A stretch of DNA of 64,000 bases, taken from the NCBI RefSeq assembly GCF_040675875.1, contig NZ_JBEGII010000001.1, forward strand, positions 310,001 through 374,000, written 5' to 3'. This DNA comes from Microbacterium sp. LWO12-1.2. Lineage in GTDB: Bacteria > Actinomycetota > Actinomycetes > Actinomycetales > Microbacteriaceae. The position numbers and the translations under genes were made by a program. Below are positions 26,695 to 36,784 of this stretch, piece after piece; position 1 is the first letter of the stretch, and each line of letters starts with the position of its first letter. The notes beneath the pieces are model-generated. The model searched no databases, was not told the origin of the DNA, and saw nothing but the letters and a program-made list of their open reading frames with translations.

Positions 26695-27120
26695 ATGAAG
26701 TACATGCTGATCATGCGCTCGACCGACGAAGCCGTCGCCGCATACAAGGAGCTCCCGTTCGAGCAGGTCATCGAGGCCATGGGCAGGTACAACGAGTCCA
26801 TGATCAAAGCCGGTGTCCTCGCCGCTGGTGAAGGTCTGACCGACGCTGCCGAGGGCTTCGTCGTCGACTTCAGCGCCGAGACGCCCCTGATCACGGATGG
26901 CCCCTACGGCGAGACCAAGGAGCTGTTCAACGGCTTCTGGATCCTCGAGGTCTCGAGCCGCGAGGAGGCCGCGGAGTGGGCGAGTCGTGCGCCGCTCGGA
27001 CCTGGATCGTTCCTCGAGGTGCGTCGCGTGACCGACATGTCGGATTTCCCGGCGGACAACGAGTGGATCGAGAAGGAAGCGGGCTGGCGCGAAGAAGAGG
27101 CGCGTCGCGCCCAGCAGTGA
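26695..27120 (+). CDS. YCII-related DGPF-domain protein
   Basis: This 141-residue protein has the DGPF/YCII fold: MKYMLIMRS strand start, LITDGPYGETKELFNGFWILEV (containing the DGPY variant of DGPF) and EVRRVTDMSDF. DGPF proteins are the regular genomic partners of ECF42 sigma factors. Their function is not established; they have no obvious catalytic triad. An AAGGAG site precedes ATG 26695. The sigma gene follows after one base, so the two form an operon driven by the ECF42-type promoter upstream. Confidence 0.9.
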   Translation: MKYMLIMRSTDEAVAAYKELPFEQVIEAMGRYNESMIKAGVLAAGEGLTDAAEGFVVDFSAETPLITDGPYGETKELFNGFWILEVSSREEAAEWASRAPLGPGSFLEVRRVTDMSDFPADNEWIEKEAGWREEEARRAQQ

Positions 27121-27121
27121 G

Positions 27122-28414
27122 ATGAGCGACACCTCTGCCGACAGCGCGACGGCGCGCTCCGCACCCGGGTCAGGGTCGACGGAGCGCGCCGTCGCCGCGG
27201 TCTGGCGCATCGAATCCGCCCGCATCGTCGGAACACTCACGAGGCTCGTCGGCGACTTCGGGCTCGCCGAGGATCTCGCGCAGGAGGCGCTGCTCGACGC
27301 TCTCCGGCAGTGGCCGCTCGAGGGAGCGCCCCGCAATCCTGCCGCCTGGCTGACGGCGGTCGCGAAACGCAAGGCGATCGACGGATGGCGCCGCCAGGAA
27401 CGGCTTGACGACCGCATGGCCGCGCTCGCCCACGATCTGGAGCGCGAACAGGCGGAGGCGCCGGACGCGCCCTGGGACCCGGATGCGGTCGATGACGACG
27501 TTCTGCGGCTGATCTTCATCTCGTGCCACCCCGTGCTGTCGCGCGAGGCGCAGGTGGCGCTCACGCTGCGCGTGGTGGCCGGTCTGTCGAGCGAGCAGAT
27601 CGCACGGGCGTTCCTGGTGCCGACGGCCACTGTGCAGCAGCGGATCGTGCGGGCGAAGAAGACACTCGCCGCAGCACACGTGCCGTTCGAGATGCCGCCC
27701 CGCGAGGAGCAGCCTGCCCGGCTCGGAGCGATCCTCGGCGTGCTGTACCTGATCTTCAACGAAGGCCATTCCGCGAGCAGTGGCTCCGATTGGATGCGCC
27801 CCGAGCTGAGTGACGAGGCCATCCGCCTGGCGCGGGTGCTCGCCGCGCTGATGCCGCGGGAGCGGGACGTGCACAGCCTCGTCGCGCTCATGGAGCTGAC
27901 GGCCGCGCGTTTCCCCGCACGTGTCGACGCGCACGGCGACCCGGTGCTGCTCGCAGACCAGGACCGCCGACGCTGGGACCGGGGGAGGATCGCCCGCGGT
28001 CGTGCCGCACTCGCCACAGCGGATGCGTTCGGATCGGGACGGGGCCCCTACGGTCTGCAAGCTGCGATCGCCGAATGCCACGCCGTCGCCGCCTCGGTCG
28101 AGGAGACCGACTGGGATCGCATCGTGCTGCTGTACGAGGCGCTCGGCCGCATCGCGCCGTCGCCCGTCGTCGAGCTCAACCGCGCAGCGGCCGTGGCCAT
28201 GGCGACCGGCCCGGCATCCGCACTGCGGATCATCGACCAGCTCGCAGCCTCCGGTGTCCTTTCCGGGTATCACCTGCTCCCGGCCACCAGGGCTGAACTG
28301 CTGCTGAGTCTCGGGCGGGATCAGGAGGCCCGGGGCGAATTCGCCGTTGCTGCGGCTCTCGCCGGCAACGATCGTGAGCGGGCGCTGCTCGAGGCCAAGG
28401 CCGCAGGGCGCTGA
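27122..28414 (+). CDS. ECF42 group RNA polymerase sigma factor
   Basis: This 430-residue sigma factor has sigma-2 at about 25-95 (FGLAEDLAQEALLDALRQW), sigma-4 at about 120-185 (LSSEQIARAFLVPTATVQQR) and a C-terminal TPR-like extension of about 230 residues. That extension contains the group's conserved LGVLYLIFNEGH, ADQDRRRWDRG and GPYGLQAAIAECHA motifs. ECF42 factors need this extension for activity and lack a classical anti-sigma gene; none is seen here. It is co-transcribed with the DGPF gene and probably autoregulated. The signal is unknown. Confidence 0.93.
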   Translation: MSDTSADSATARSAPGSGSTERAVAAVWRIESARIVGTLTRLVGDFGLAEDLAQEALLDALRQWPLEGAPRNPAAWLTAVAKRKAIDGWRRQERLDDRMAALAHDLEREQAEAPDAPWDPDAVDDDVLRLIFISCHPVLSREAQVALTLRVVAGLSSEQIARAFLVPTATVQQRIVRAKKTLAAAHVPFEMPPREEQPARLGAILGVLYLIFNEGHSASSGSDWMRPELSDEAIRLARVLAALMPRERDVHSLVALMELTAARFPARVDAHGDPVLLADQDRRRWDRGRIARGRAALATADAFGSGRGPYGLQAAIAECHAVAASVEETDWDRIVLLYEALGRIAPSPVVELNRAAAVAMATGPASALRIIDQLAASGVLSGYHLLPATRAELLLSLGRDQEARGEFAVAAALAGNDRERALLEAKAAGR

Positions 28415-28429
28415 CGCCGCGCGCACGAA

Positions 28430-28472
28430 GAACCGCCCCGGTCGTCAGCGATGCCGACGACCGGGGCGGTTC
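28430..28472. terminator. Bidirectional terminator (ECF42 / GlsB genes)
   Basis: GAACCGCCCCGGTCGTC (28430-28446) pairs perfectly over 17 bases with its complement at 28456-28472 around a 9-base loop, midway between the convergent genes. Confidence 0.85.
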
Positions 28473-28489
28473 CTGTCACCGCTGTGCGA

Positions 28490-28762
28490 TCAGTCGCGAA
28501 CCTTCTGACCGCGGCCGGCGATCAGGCCGTAGATCAGCAGCACGATGATCGAGCCGCCGATGGCGAGGAGCCAGGTGCCCAGGTCCCAGAACTCCGTGAG
28601 GGGCCGGTTCAGGATCAGGCTGCCGAGCCATCCGCCGAGGAAGGCGCCGACGACGCCGAGCAGCAGGGTGATGAACCATCCGCCGCCCTGCTTGCCGGGC
28701 AGGATCAGCTTCGCGATGGCTCCGGCGATGAGGCCGAGAAGAAGAAATCCGAGAAAGCTCAT
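28490..28762 (-). CDS. GlsB/YeaQ/YmgE-family stress membrane protein
   Basis: This 90-residue protein has three hydrophobic segments with the transglycosylase-associated family pattern (GLIAGAIAKLILPGKQGGGW, LLLGVVGAFLGGWLGSLI). Family members are general stress or envelope proteins of unknown biochemistry. The ATG is preceded by AGGAGC. It is monocistronic and sits next to a Bax-inhibitor-type gene. Confidence 0.88.
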   Translation of the reverse strand: MSFLGFLLLGLIAGAIAKLILPGKQGGGWFITLLLGVVGAFLGGWLGSLILNRPLTEFWDLGTWLLAIGGSIIVLLIYGLIAGRGQKVRD

Positions 28763-28870
28763 GGTCAGCTCCTATGTTTCGTGAGCCCCGGGGTGCCAGG
28801 GCTCGTGCAGCTCACTCTGGCGGGACATCGAGCGCTGAGCCATCCCCTTGCGCTGCACCGTCCGGATATG

Positions 28871-28908
28871 CGAAGAGGCCCGCCTCCTTGCGGAGACGGG
28901 CCTCTTCG
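28871..28908 (-). terminator. Terminator of the Bax-inhibitor-type gene
   Basis: CGAAGAGGCCCG (28871-28882) pairs with CGGGCCTCTTCG (28897-28908), with an inner CTCC/GGAG pairing, 11 bases past the stop at 28920. Confidence 0.8.
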
Positions 28909-28919
28909 ATGTGTCGAAG

Positions 28920-29840
28920 TCAGTTGCTTCGGGCGATCGCGATGATCCGCAGGATCTCGATGTAGAGCCAGACCACCGTGACCATGATGCCGAAGGCACC
29001 GAGCCAGCCGTACTGGCGCGGAGCGCCGTTGCGGACGCCCTGCTGGATCTGGTCGAAGTCGAGCACCAGCGAGTACGCGGCCATGATCACGACGAGGACG
29101 CCGATGATCAGACCCAGCGGGATGCCGAGGAACGGCTTGGCGCTGAGGAGTCCGAAGGCGTTGTCGTTGATGCCGGTCCACATGAGCACGACGTTCAGGA
29201 GCGAGAAGACGAGGTAGCCCATCATCGCGATCATGAAGATCTTGGTGGCCTTCTTCGACGCGCGGATCTTGCCGCTCGCGAAGAGGGCCAGGGTCACACC
29301 GACGACCGAGACGGTCGCGAGCGTGGCCTGGACGACGATGCCCGGGTACAGGACCTCGAAGAACGCCGAGATTCCACCGATGAAGAGACCCTCGAACGCG
29401 GCGTAGGCGAAGATCAGCGCCGGACGCACCTTCTTGCGCGAGGTGAAGGTGATGACCATCGCGAGGACGAAGCCGGCGAGCGCGCCCACGATCCACGGCA
29501 GCATGTTCGGCTGGAAGTCGCTGTACGGGTTGTACGCGGGAGCGGCGACGCCGCCGAGCGTCCAGACCCAGCCGACCGCGGCGGTGACCAGGAGGATGGC
29601 GAACAGGCCGGCGGTCTTCCACACCGTGTCCTCGACCGACATGCGGTCGGTCTCGATGGCGCCTGCCGGAGGAGCGGCGTACATGCCCTCGAGCTGCGCG
29701 TTGGTCGCCGCGTCGATTCCGGCGTGCTGGAAGGAGGCGTTCTGTGCACCCTGAGCAGCCTGCGGTCCGCCCGGGTAGGTCGCGACGTTGCGCGGATCCT
29801 GCTGCTTGAACGCAGGGTTGTTGAATGCGAAGTTGCTCAT
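28920..29840 (-). CDS. Bax inhibitor-1/YccA-family membrane protein
   Basis: This 306-residue protein has a cytosolic, Gln/Ala-rich N-terminus of about 70 residues and seven hydrophobic helices. Family markers are FAYAAFEGLFIGGISAFFE and the C-terminal DFDQIQQGV with its conserved aspartates. In bacteria the family is linked to membrane protein quality control and calcium leak; the physiological role in actinobacteria is not settled. It is a single gene, divergent from a glycerophosphodiesterase gene. Confidence 0.88.
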   Translation of the reverse strand: MSNFAFNNPAFKQQDPRNVATYPGGPQAAQGAQNASFQHAGIDAATNAQLEGMYAAPPAGAIETDRMSVEDTVWKTAGLFAILLVTAAVGWVWTLGGVAAPAYNPYSDFQPNMLPWIVGALAGFVLAMVITFTSRKKVRPALIFAYAAFEGLFIGGISAFFEVLYPGIVVQATLATVSVVGVTLALFASGKIRASKKATKIFMIAMMGYLVFSLLNVVLMWTGINDNAFGLLSAKPFLGIPLGLIIGVLVVIMAAYSLVLDFDQIQQGVRNGAPRQYGWLGAFGIMVTVVWLYIEILRIIAIARSN

Positions 29841-29918
29841 TGGTGGGCCTCACTCCAAAAGGGTGTCGTAGGTCGCTTCCTTCTAAGATACCCGGGAGGT
29901 GCCACAGGTGGGGTGTTC

Positions 29919-29924
29919 TACGCT
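29919..29924 (+). promoter_or_regulatory. -10 hexamer of a leaderless promoter (GDPD gene)
   Basis: TACGCT ends 6 bases before GTG 29931; there is no ribosome site. Confidence 0.6.
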
Positions 29925-29930
29925 GAGAGC

Positions 29931-30917
29931 GTGCCCAGGAAATCTCCTCTCGTCATCGGGCACCGCGGTGCGCCCGGCTACCGCCCGGAACACAGTCGCT
30001 CCTCCTATGAGCTCGCGCTCGCGATGGGCGTCGATGCCGTGGAACCCGATGTGGTCGCCACCAAGGACGGCGTGCTGGTGGTGCGTCATGAGAACGAGAT
30101 CTCCGGCACCACGGATGTCGCCGATCACCCGGAGTTCGCGGACCGGAAGACCACGAAGCGCGTCGACGGTCAGGCGTTGACGGGCTGGTTCACCGAGGAC
30201 TTCACGTGGGCCGAGCTGTCGACGCTGCGCGGGCGCGAGAGGCTGCCGGAGGTGCGGCTCTCGAGCGCGAGCTTCGACGGTTCGCAGGCCATCCTGCGAC
30301 TGGTGGACGTGCTGGACATCGTGCGCGAAGGCTCTGTGGAGCATGGACGTGAGATCGGCGTCGTCCTGGAGGTCAAGCACGCGACGTACTTCGCGAGCAT
30401 CGGCATCGAGCTTGCTCCGTTGATCGAGCGAGACCTGCGCGCAGCCGGATGGGCCGACGGCGAGCTCCCGCTGATCATCGAGTGCTTCGAATCGACCGTG
30501 CTCGGGCAGCTCCGAGAGCGCGGCATCCCCGCCTCCTACATCTACCTGATCGAGGCAGCGGGTCGGCCCTACGACCTCCTGGTCGCACAGGGCATGCACG
30601 CGACGACCTACAAGGCCACGGTGACGCCTCGGGGGCTGGACGACCTTGTCGGTCGCGTCGACGGCATCAGCGTCAACAAGAAGATGCTGCTCGCGCGCGG
30701 CAACACGATCGTCCCGGATGCGCATGCCAGAGGCCTCAAGGTCTTCACCTGGACCTGCCGCCCTGAGAACGGATTCCTGTCACCGGAGTTTCGCGGACCG
30801 GGAGGACGCGCGGCCTATGGCGACTACGAGGCCGAGTGGGGCGTGATCGCCCGCACCGGAGTCGACGGCGTCTTCGTCGACCATCCGGATCTCGGAGTGG
30901 GATTCTTCCGCAGCTGA
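29931..30917 (+). CDS. Glycerophosphodiester phosphodiesterase
   Basis: This 328-residue TIM-barrel enzyme hydrolyses glycerophosphodiesters to glycerol-3-phosphate and an alcohol. The N-terminus has GHRGAPGYRPEHS (catalytic histidine and metal site), then VEPDVVATKDGVLVVRHE (metal glutamate/aspartate and second catalytic histidine), LEVKH and the C-terminal FTWTCRPEN and GVDGVFVDHPD. No signal peptide is visible, so it is cytosolic. GTG 29931 lies immediately before the first barrel strand. Confidence 0.93.
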   Translation: MPRKSPLVIGHRGAPGYRPEHSRSSYELALAMGVDAVEPDVVATKDGVLVVRHENEISGTTDVADHPEFADRKTTKRVDGQALTGWFTEDFTWAELSTLRGRERLPEVRLSSASFDGSQAILRLVDVLDIVREGSVEHGREIGVVLEVKHATYFASIGIELAPLIERDLRAAGWADGELPLIIECFESTVLGQLRERGIPASYIYLIEAAGRPYDLLVAQGMHATTYKATVTPRGLDDLVGRVDGISVNKKMLLARGNTIVPDAHARGLKVFTWTCRPENGFLSPEFRGPGGRAAYGDYEAEWGVIARTGVDGVFVDHPDLGVGFFRS

Positions 30918-30963
30918 GGCGGCGTCAGAGCGGACACCCGGTCCGGACGCGAAGGCAGCCGGA

Positions 30964-31362
30964 TCACAGGGTGCGGTCGAATGCACCCTTGCGTGTGGAG
31001 ACGATCTCCTTGCCGAGCGGCATGAGAGAGACCGGCACCATCTTGAAGTCGGCGATGCCCATCGGGATGCCGATGATCGTGATGCAGAGTGCGAGACCCG
31101 AGACGATGTGGCCGATCGCGAGCCACCAGCCGGCCAGGATCACCCAGAGCACATTGCCGAGGAAGGATCCGACGCCGGCGGTGGGCCTGCTCACGACCTC
31201 TCGTCCGAATGGCCAGATCGCGTAGCGCGCGATGCGGAACGAGGCGATCGCCCACGGGATCGTGATGATCGGGATGCACAGCAGAACACCGGCCAGCACG
31301 TACCCGAGGAACAGGGCCCAGCCGGCCAGGATGACCCAGATGATGTTGAGGATCGTGCGCAT
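30964..31362 (-). CDS. YccF-domain inner membrane protein
   Basis: This 132-residue protein has two copies of the YccF motif: NIIWVILAGWALFLGYVLAG with CIPIITIPWAIASFRIA, then NVLWVILAGWWLAIGHIVSG with CITIIGIPMGIADFKM. Each copy has two hydrophobic segments. The function of the family is unknown. A CATGAT hexamer 6 bases upstream of the ATG suggests leaderless transcription. Confidence 0.88.
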   Translation of the reverse strand: MRTILNIIWVILAGWALFLGYVLAGVLLCIPIITIPWAIASFRIARYAIWPFGREVVSRPTAGVGSFLGNVLWVILAGWWLAIGHIVSGLALCITIIGIPMGIADFKMVPVSLMPLGKEIVSTRKGAFDRTL

Positions 31363-31368
31363 CCTCTG

Positions 31369-31374
31369 ATCATG
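31369..31374 (-). promoter_or_regulatory. Possible leaderless -10 (YccF gene)
   Basis: On the minus strand CATGAT is followed by CAGAGG and then ATG 31362. The match to TAnnnT is imperfect. Confidence 0.4.
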
Positions 31375-31439
31375 TCACCTGCGATCAGGCGCTCCTGAGC
31401 ATCCGCCCCGAGCTCCCAGGGTGTGCGGGGTCCGGATGC

Positions 31440-31445
31440 CAGACT
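31440..31445 (+). promoter_or_regulatory. -10 hexamer of a leaderless promoter (ABC exporter)
   Basis: CAGACT ends 6 bases before ATG 31452. Confidence 0.5.
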
Positions 31446-31451
31446 GACCGG

Positions 31452-32443
<992 letters not shown>

Positions 32444-32447
<4 letters not shown>

Positions 32448-33460
32448 GCATCTCGCACATCACCACCATCGCCCGGCTCGAGCTGACGCAACGGCTGCGC
32501 AGCGTGGGCTGGTACGTGCTGCTCGGCGTGTACGCGGCTGTGCTGCTCGGAGTCACCGTGCTCGCCTATGCGGTGTACTCCTGGGACGACGCCGACGGCG
32601 CCGGGGTCTTCTCGATCGTCGTCAACATGGTGCTGCTGCTGGTCGTGCTGGTCTCTCCGACTCTGAGCGGCAACACGATCAACGGCGACCGCGACGCGGC
32701 CACGCTCGCCGCCATCCAGGTGACGGCGGCGTCCACGGGCGACATCATGATCGGCAAGCTCCTCGCCGCGGTGGCCACGGGCGGCGCGTTCCTGATCGTG
32801 GCCATCCCGTTCCTCGCCGGGTCGCTCGTCGGGAGCGACGCCGACGTGAGCGTGCTGTTGGTGTCGCTGCTCGTGCTGATCGTCGAGATCATCATCGTCG
32901 CCGCCATCGGGGTGGGGCTGAGCGGTCTGATCGCGCGGCCGCTGTTCTCGGTCGCCACCACCTACCTGGTCGTGTCGGGTCTCGTGCTCGGCACCCTGAT
33001 CGCCTTCGTCCTCGGAGGGCTCGCGGTGCGCAGCGAGGCGACGACCTACTCTCGGCCATGGGACTCGGCGGGCAACGTCGACTGCGAGCGATGGGACAGC
33101 TACACGTATGAGGTGCCGCGGTTCGACCTCGTGTGGTGGACCCTCGCCGCGAACCCCTTCGTGGTGCTCGCCGACGCGACGCCGACCGAGTTCTCGAAGG
33201 GCGGGAACCCGGTCGACCTGTTCGGCCAGATCAAGCTGGGTGTGCGCACGGTGCAGCTCTCGCCGCTCGAGCAGCGCTGGGACGAGTGCGCGCAGGAGAA
33301 CACCTCACAGACCGGGCGGGAGATCATCGATTCGACCGTTCCGAGCTGGTTCGTCGGTCTCGGGGTGCAGGTCGTGATCGCCGGTTCGCTGTTCGCCGGG
33401 GCCTGGGTGCGCACGCGGACTCCCGCGCGCCGGCTTCCCCCGGGGACACGCATAGCCTGA
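32444..33460 (+). CDS. ABC exporter permease (ABC-2 type)
   Basis: This 338-residue membrane protein has one N-terminal helix (about 20-45), a cluster of helices in residues 55-190 and a last helix near 295-315. A roughly 100-residue soluble loop carrying two cysteines lies between them, probably outside the membrane. SGNTINGDRDAATLAAIQVT resembles the coupling segment of ABC-2 permeases. It is co-translated with the ATPase. Confidence 0.85.
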
Positions 33461-33588
33461 CGGTCGGACGGTAGAGCGGCGAACAGCAACCGCGCGTTCA
33501 CGCGGCGTACATCTGCGGGTCGCGCGGCGGCCATGCGACATCGGTGGGGTGGTCGGGTACCCGTTCGCGCACCCGACACAGGAGTCCC

Positions 33589-36500
33589 ATGTCCCGCCTG
33601 CTTCGCGGGGTCGCAGTCTCGGTGGTCGGCGCTCTCAGCGCTGCCGCCCTGCTCGCCGCCCCCGCCGCCGCCATCGGCGCCACGTCCGACACCACCGCCA
33701 TCGCGAGCCAGGAGGCGGAAGCGGCACCCGGCCTGGTGCTGAACGAGATCGTCTACGACGCGGCCCAGACAGGGCTCGCCGATCAGGTTGAGATCTACAA
33801 CGCCGGCGACACGGCCATCTCCCTCGACGGCTGGAAGATCTCGGATGAGAAGCGCGACGCCTTCGGGCAGGCGCCGGCCGGGGCCACCCTGGCGCCGGGA
33901 GAGTTCCTGGTGCTCGTGAAGGACGTCGACTTCCCGTTCGGGCTCGGCAAGGGTGATGAGGTCGTGCTGTACGACCCGAGCGGCGCCGAGGTCGATGCCT
34001 ACGCCTACGCCAACACGGCGCCGATCTCGGTCTGGGCGCGCTGCCCTGATGGTACGGGGGAGTGGGCGCACGCGACCGCGGCGACGCCCGGTGCCGCGAA
34101 CGACTGCTCCGTCGCCCCGGTCGACGGTTCGATCGTGATCAACGAGGTGGACTCGCAGCCTGCGGACTGGGTGGAGTTCCACAACCCCGGCACGGCGGCG
34201 CTCGACATCTCGGGCTACGAGATCCGTGACAACTCCGACGACCACCGCTGGCAGTTCCTGCCGGGAACGACGATCGGCGCCGGCGCCTATCTGGTGGTCG
34301 AGGAGGGCACCACCGGCCTGGTGTCCGGTACCGAGACCGCGTTCCGCGATCCGATCGGCATCGGCAGCGCCGACCGCATCCGCCTCTTCGATGCGGCCGG
34401 GACACTGATCGACGACACCCTGCCCTGGAGCGGTCACGCCGCGATCGATGGCGACGCCGCGGCGGCCACGCTCGCCCGCTGCCCTGACGGCGTGGGCGCA
34501 TTCCTGCTCGCGCACCCGACGCCCGGAGCCACGAACTCCTGCGTCATGCCGGATGTGGTGATCAACGAGATCGAGTCCAACGGCGACACCACCGACTGGG
34601 TCGAGGTGCGCAACACCGGCAGCACCGCGGTCGACCTGTCCGGGTGGACCGTGATGGACAACGACCCGAACGGCCATGCCGGCCAGGTCACGCCGCTCCC
34701 GGCGGGCACGATGCTCGAGCCCGGTGCCTACTTCGTCTTCGACCAGCCCGCGAACTTCGTCTTCGGGCTCGGCAACGGCGACACGGTCACGCTCCGCGAT
34801 GCCACCGGCAACACGGTGGACGAGCACGTCTACACCGCGCACGCCGCAGGTGTGCTGGCCCGCTGCGCCGATGGAACCGGCGATCTCGTCGACATCGCGG
34901 TGTCGACCAAGGGCCTGCGCAACGCGTGCGGCAACCCGGTGCGCATCAACGAGGTCGAGTCCGATGGCGGATCGCCGGATGACTGGATCGAGCTGGTCAA
35001 TCCGACGGACACCGCGCTCGACGTCGCCGGCGTGGTCGTGAAGGACGACGACGATGCGCACACCTACGCGATCCCGGCCGACACCACGATCGCCGCGGGC
35101 GGCTACCTGGTGATCGAACGCGAAGCCCTCGGATTCGGGCTCGGCGGCGGCGACGCCGTGCGCCTGTTCGACGGCGACCTGCTCATCGACAGCACGACCT
35201 GGGGCGAGGGGCATGCCGCCACCACCTGGGGACGCTGCCCCGACACCACCGGCGCGTTCGGCGTGACGGAGAAGTCGACCAAGGGCGCCACGAACGTGTG
35301 CGCGGGCGAGATCGCGGTGACGCCGTGGCCGGGTTCCGCAGAGGTGCAGGTGCTCGACGACGTGCCGACCTTCCTGGAGGACTCCTCGGGCCTCGACGTG
35401 CAGGAGACCGCCGACGGTGCGTTCCTGTGGGCAGTGGACAACGGTGAAGGACGGATCTGGAAGCTCGAGGCGCACGCCGACGGCTCGGTGCAGAAGGTCG
35501 ACGGTTGGACCGACGGCAAGCGCGTGCGGTTCCAGAAGGATGCGGCGAGCCCCGGTGCTGCCGGCCCCGACACCGAGGGAATCACGGTGGACGGCGACGG
35601 CTTCGTCTACGTCGCCTCGGAGCGCGACAACAGCGCGAAGGGCGTCAACCAGAACGTCCTGCTGAAGGTCGATCCCGATGCGGCAGCCGGTGACCTGGTG
35701 GCGCAGCAGGAGTGGGACCTCACGGCTCTGCTCCCCGCGGTCGGCGCGAACCTCGGCATGGAGGCCGTGCAGTGGGTGCCGGATGCGGCGCTCGCCGGAA
35801 AGCTGTTCGACGACAACACCGCTGCGGCCTATGACCCCGCGGACTACGCGGGACACGGCGCCGGACTCTTCTTCGTCGCCGTCGAGGACAACGGGCACGT
35901 CTACGCCTTCGCGCTCGCCGCGGACGGAAGCGCGACCCTCGTCTCCGAGATCGCTCCCGGCCTGACCGGTGTCATGGCGCTGGACTACGACAGCGTCCGT
36001 GACGTGCTGTGGGCGGTGTGCGATGACGGATGCCAGGGACGCTCGGCCGAGATCACGCTGAACGGCACCGCGAAGCCGGGCCTCGCGCACCACGCGCGGC
36101 CGGCCGGGATGCCCGACATCAACAACGAGGGGTTCGCGACGGCTCCGGCCTCGCTGTCGGTCGATGGTGAGCGACCGGTCTGGTGGTTCGCAGACGGCTT
36201 CGCCTCGCAGTCGCTGCGCACCGGCACCCTGCCGGGCGTCGACGACGAGACACCGGGGACGAAGCCGCCGCTCCCGGGCTCCGCGCTGAACGACGACAAC
36301 CGCAACGGCGTCACGATCAACCCCTCAGCGGCCGCGGCAGGACAGCGCGTCGTGGTGACGGTCGGCGGCGCGCAGGCCGGTGCCCAGGTCGCCGTCTGGA
36401 TGTATTCAGACCCGCAGCGTCTGACCTCCGGAGCGCTGGATTCGTCCGGACGCATCGCGGTCACGGTTCCCGCGGACACGGTGGCAGGTGCGCACCGGAT

Positions 36501-36690
36501 CGCGGTGTACGCTGCCGACGGCGATCTGATCGGCTGGGGCGACCTGCGGGTCACCGCCGCATCGGGCGGGGCCACGGAAGGCGGCCTGGCGAACACCGGC
36601 GGCGAGCTCCCGGTGGCGGCAGCGGCACTCGCCCTGCTGTTCCTGCTCGCAGGCGGTGTCATCGCGACGCGGCGTCGGCGCACGGTCTGA
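33589..36690 (+). CDS. LAxTG-anchored surface protein with lamin-tail repeats and a beta-propeller domain
   Basis: This 1033-residue exported protein has a signal peptide (residues 1-30, ending AAPAAAIGA). Four lamin-tail domains follow at about 45-165, 183-300, 315-430 and 440-560, each with an LNEIVYD- or INEVES-type start and a W-x-E-x-x-N turn. A phytase/SdiA-regulated-like beta-propeller spans about 575-890 (DSSGLDVQET, DTEGITVDGDGFVYVASERD). An Ig-like segment precedes the sorting signal L1000-A-N-T-G, a hydrophobic helix and RRRRT. ATG 33589 has a CAGGAG site. Lamin-tail proteins often accompany extracellular nucleases or phosphatases; the secreted nuclease at 10571 is a possible functional relative. 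Confidence 0.85.
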   Translation: MSRLLRGVAVSVVGALSAAALLAAPAAAIGATSDTTAIASQEAEAAPGLVLNEIVYDAAQTGLADQVEIYNAGDTAISLDGWKISDEKRDAFGQAPAGATLAPGEFLVLVKDVDFPFGLGKGDEVVLYDPSGAEVDAYAYANTAPISVWARCPDGTGEWAHATAATPGAANDCSVAPVDGSIVINEVDSQPADWVEFHNPGTAALDISGYEIRDNSDDHRWQFLPGTTIGAGAYLVVEEGTTGLVSGTETAFRDPIGIGSADRIRLFDAAGTLIDDTLPWSGHAAIDGDAAAATLARCPDGVGAFLLAHPTPGATNSCVMPDVVINEIESNGDTTDWVEVRNTGSTAVDLSGWTVMDNDPNGHAGQVTPLPAGTMLEPGAYFVFDQPANFVFGLGNGDTVTLRDATGNTVDEHVYTAHAAGVLARCADGTGDLVDIAVSTKGLRNACGNPVRINEVESDGGSPDDWIELVNPTDTALDVAGVVVKDDDDAHTYAIPADTTIAAGGYLVIEREALGFGLGGGDAVRLFDGDLLIDSTTWGEGHAATTWGRCPDTTGAFGVTEKSTKGATNVCAGEIAVTPWPGSAEVQVLDDVPTFLEDSSGLDVQETADGAFLWAVDNGEGRIWKLEAHADGSVQKVDGWTDGKRVRFQKDAASPGAAGPDTEGITVDGDGFVYVASERDNSAKGVNQNVLLKVDPDAAAGDLVAQQEWDLTALLPAVGANLGMEAVQWVPDAALAGKLFDDNTAAAYDPADYAGHGAGLFFVAVEDNGHVYAFALAADGSATLVSEIAPGLTGVMALDYDSVRDVLWAVCDDGCQGRSAEITLNGTAKPGLAHHARPAGMPDINNEGFATAPASLSVDGERPVWWFADGFASQSLRTGTLPGVDDETPGTKPPLPGSALNDDNRNGVTINPSAAAAGQRVVVTVGGAQAGAQVAVWMYSDPQRLTSGALDSSGRIAVTVPADTVAGAHRIAVYAADGDLIGWGDLRVTAASGGATEGGLANTGGELPVAAAALALLFLLAGGVIATRRRRTV

Positions 36691-36693
36691 CGA

Positions 36694-36731
36694 CCGAAGG
36701 GGTGGCGGGGACGCCTCCGTCACCCCTTCGG
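36694..36731 (+). terminator. Terminator of the lamin-tail protein gene
   Basis: CCGAAGGGGTG (36694-36704) pairs with CACCCCTTCGG (36721-36731), immediately after the stop codon. Confidence 0.8.
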
Positions 36732-36769
36732 CGTCTCCGGCCGCGTGCCGCCGTGTCGGTGCCGCGGCC

Positions 36770-36775
36770 TAGACT
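36770..36775 (+). promoter_or_regulatory. -10 hexamer close to the pcrA start
   Basis: TAGACT ends 9 bases before ATG 36785, so the leader would be absent or only a few bases long. Confidence 0.55.
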
Positions 36776-36784
36776 CATAAGGCC

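Noticed and set aside
33100..36093. A 997-codon open frame on the minus strand opposite the lamin-tail gene
   Set aside because: The composition is typical of an antisense shadow and it crosses the ABC permease gene. No motif is recognisable, whereas the plus-strand product has signal peptide, repeats and sorting signal.
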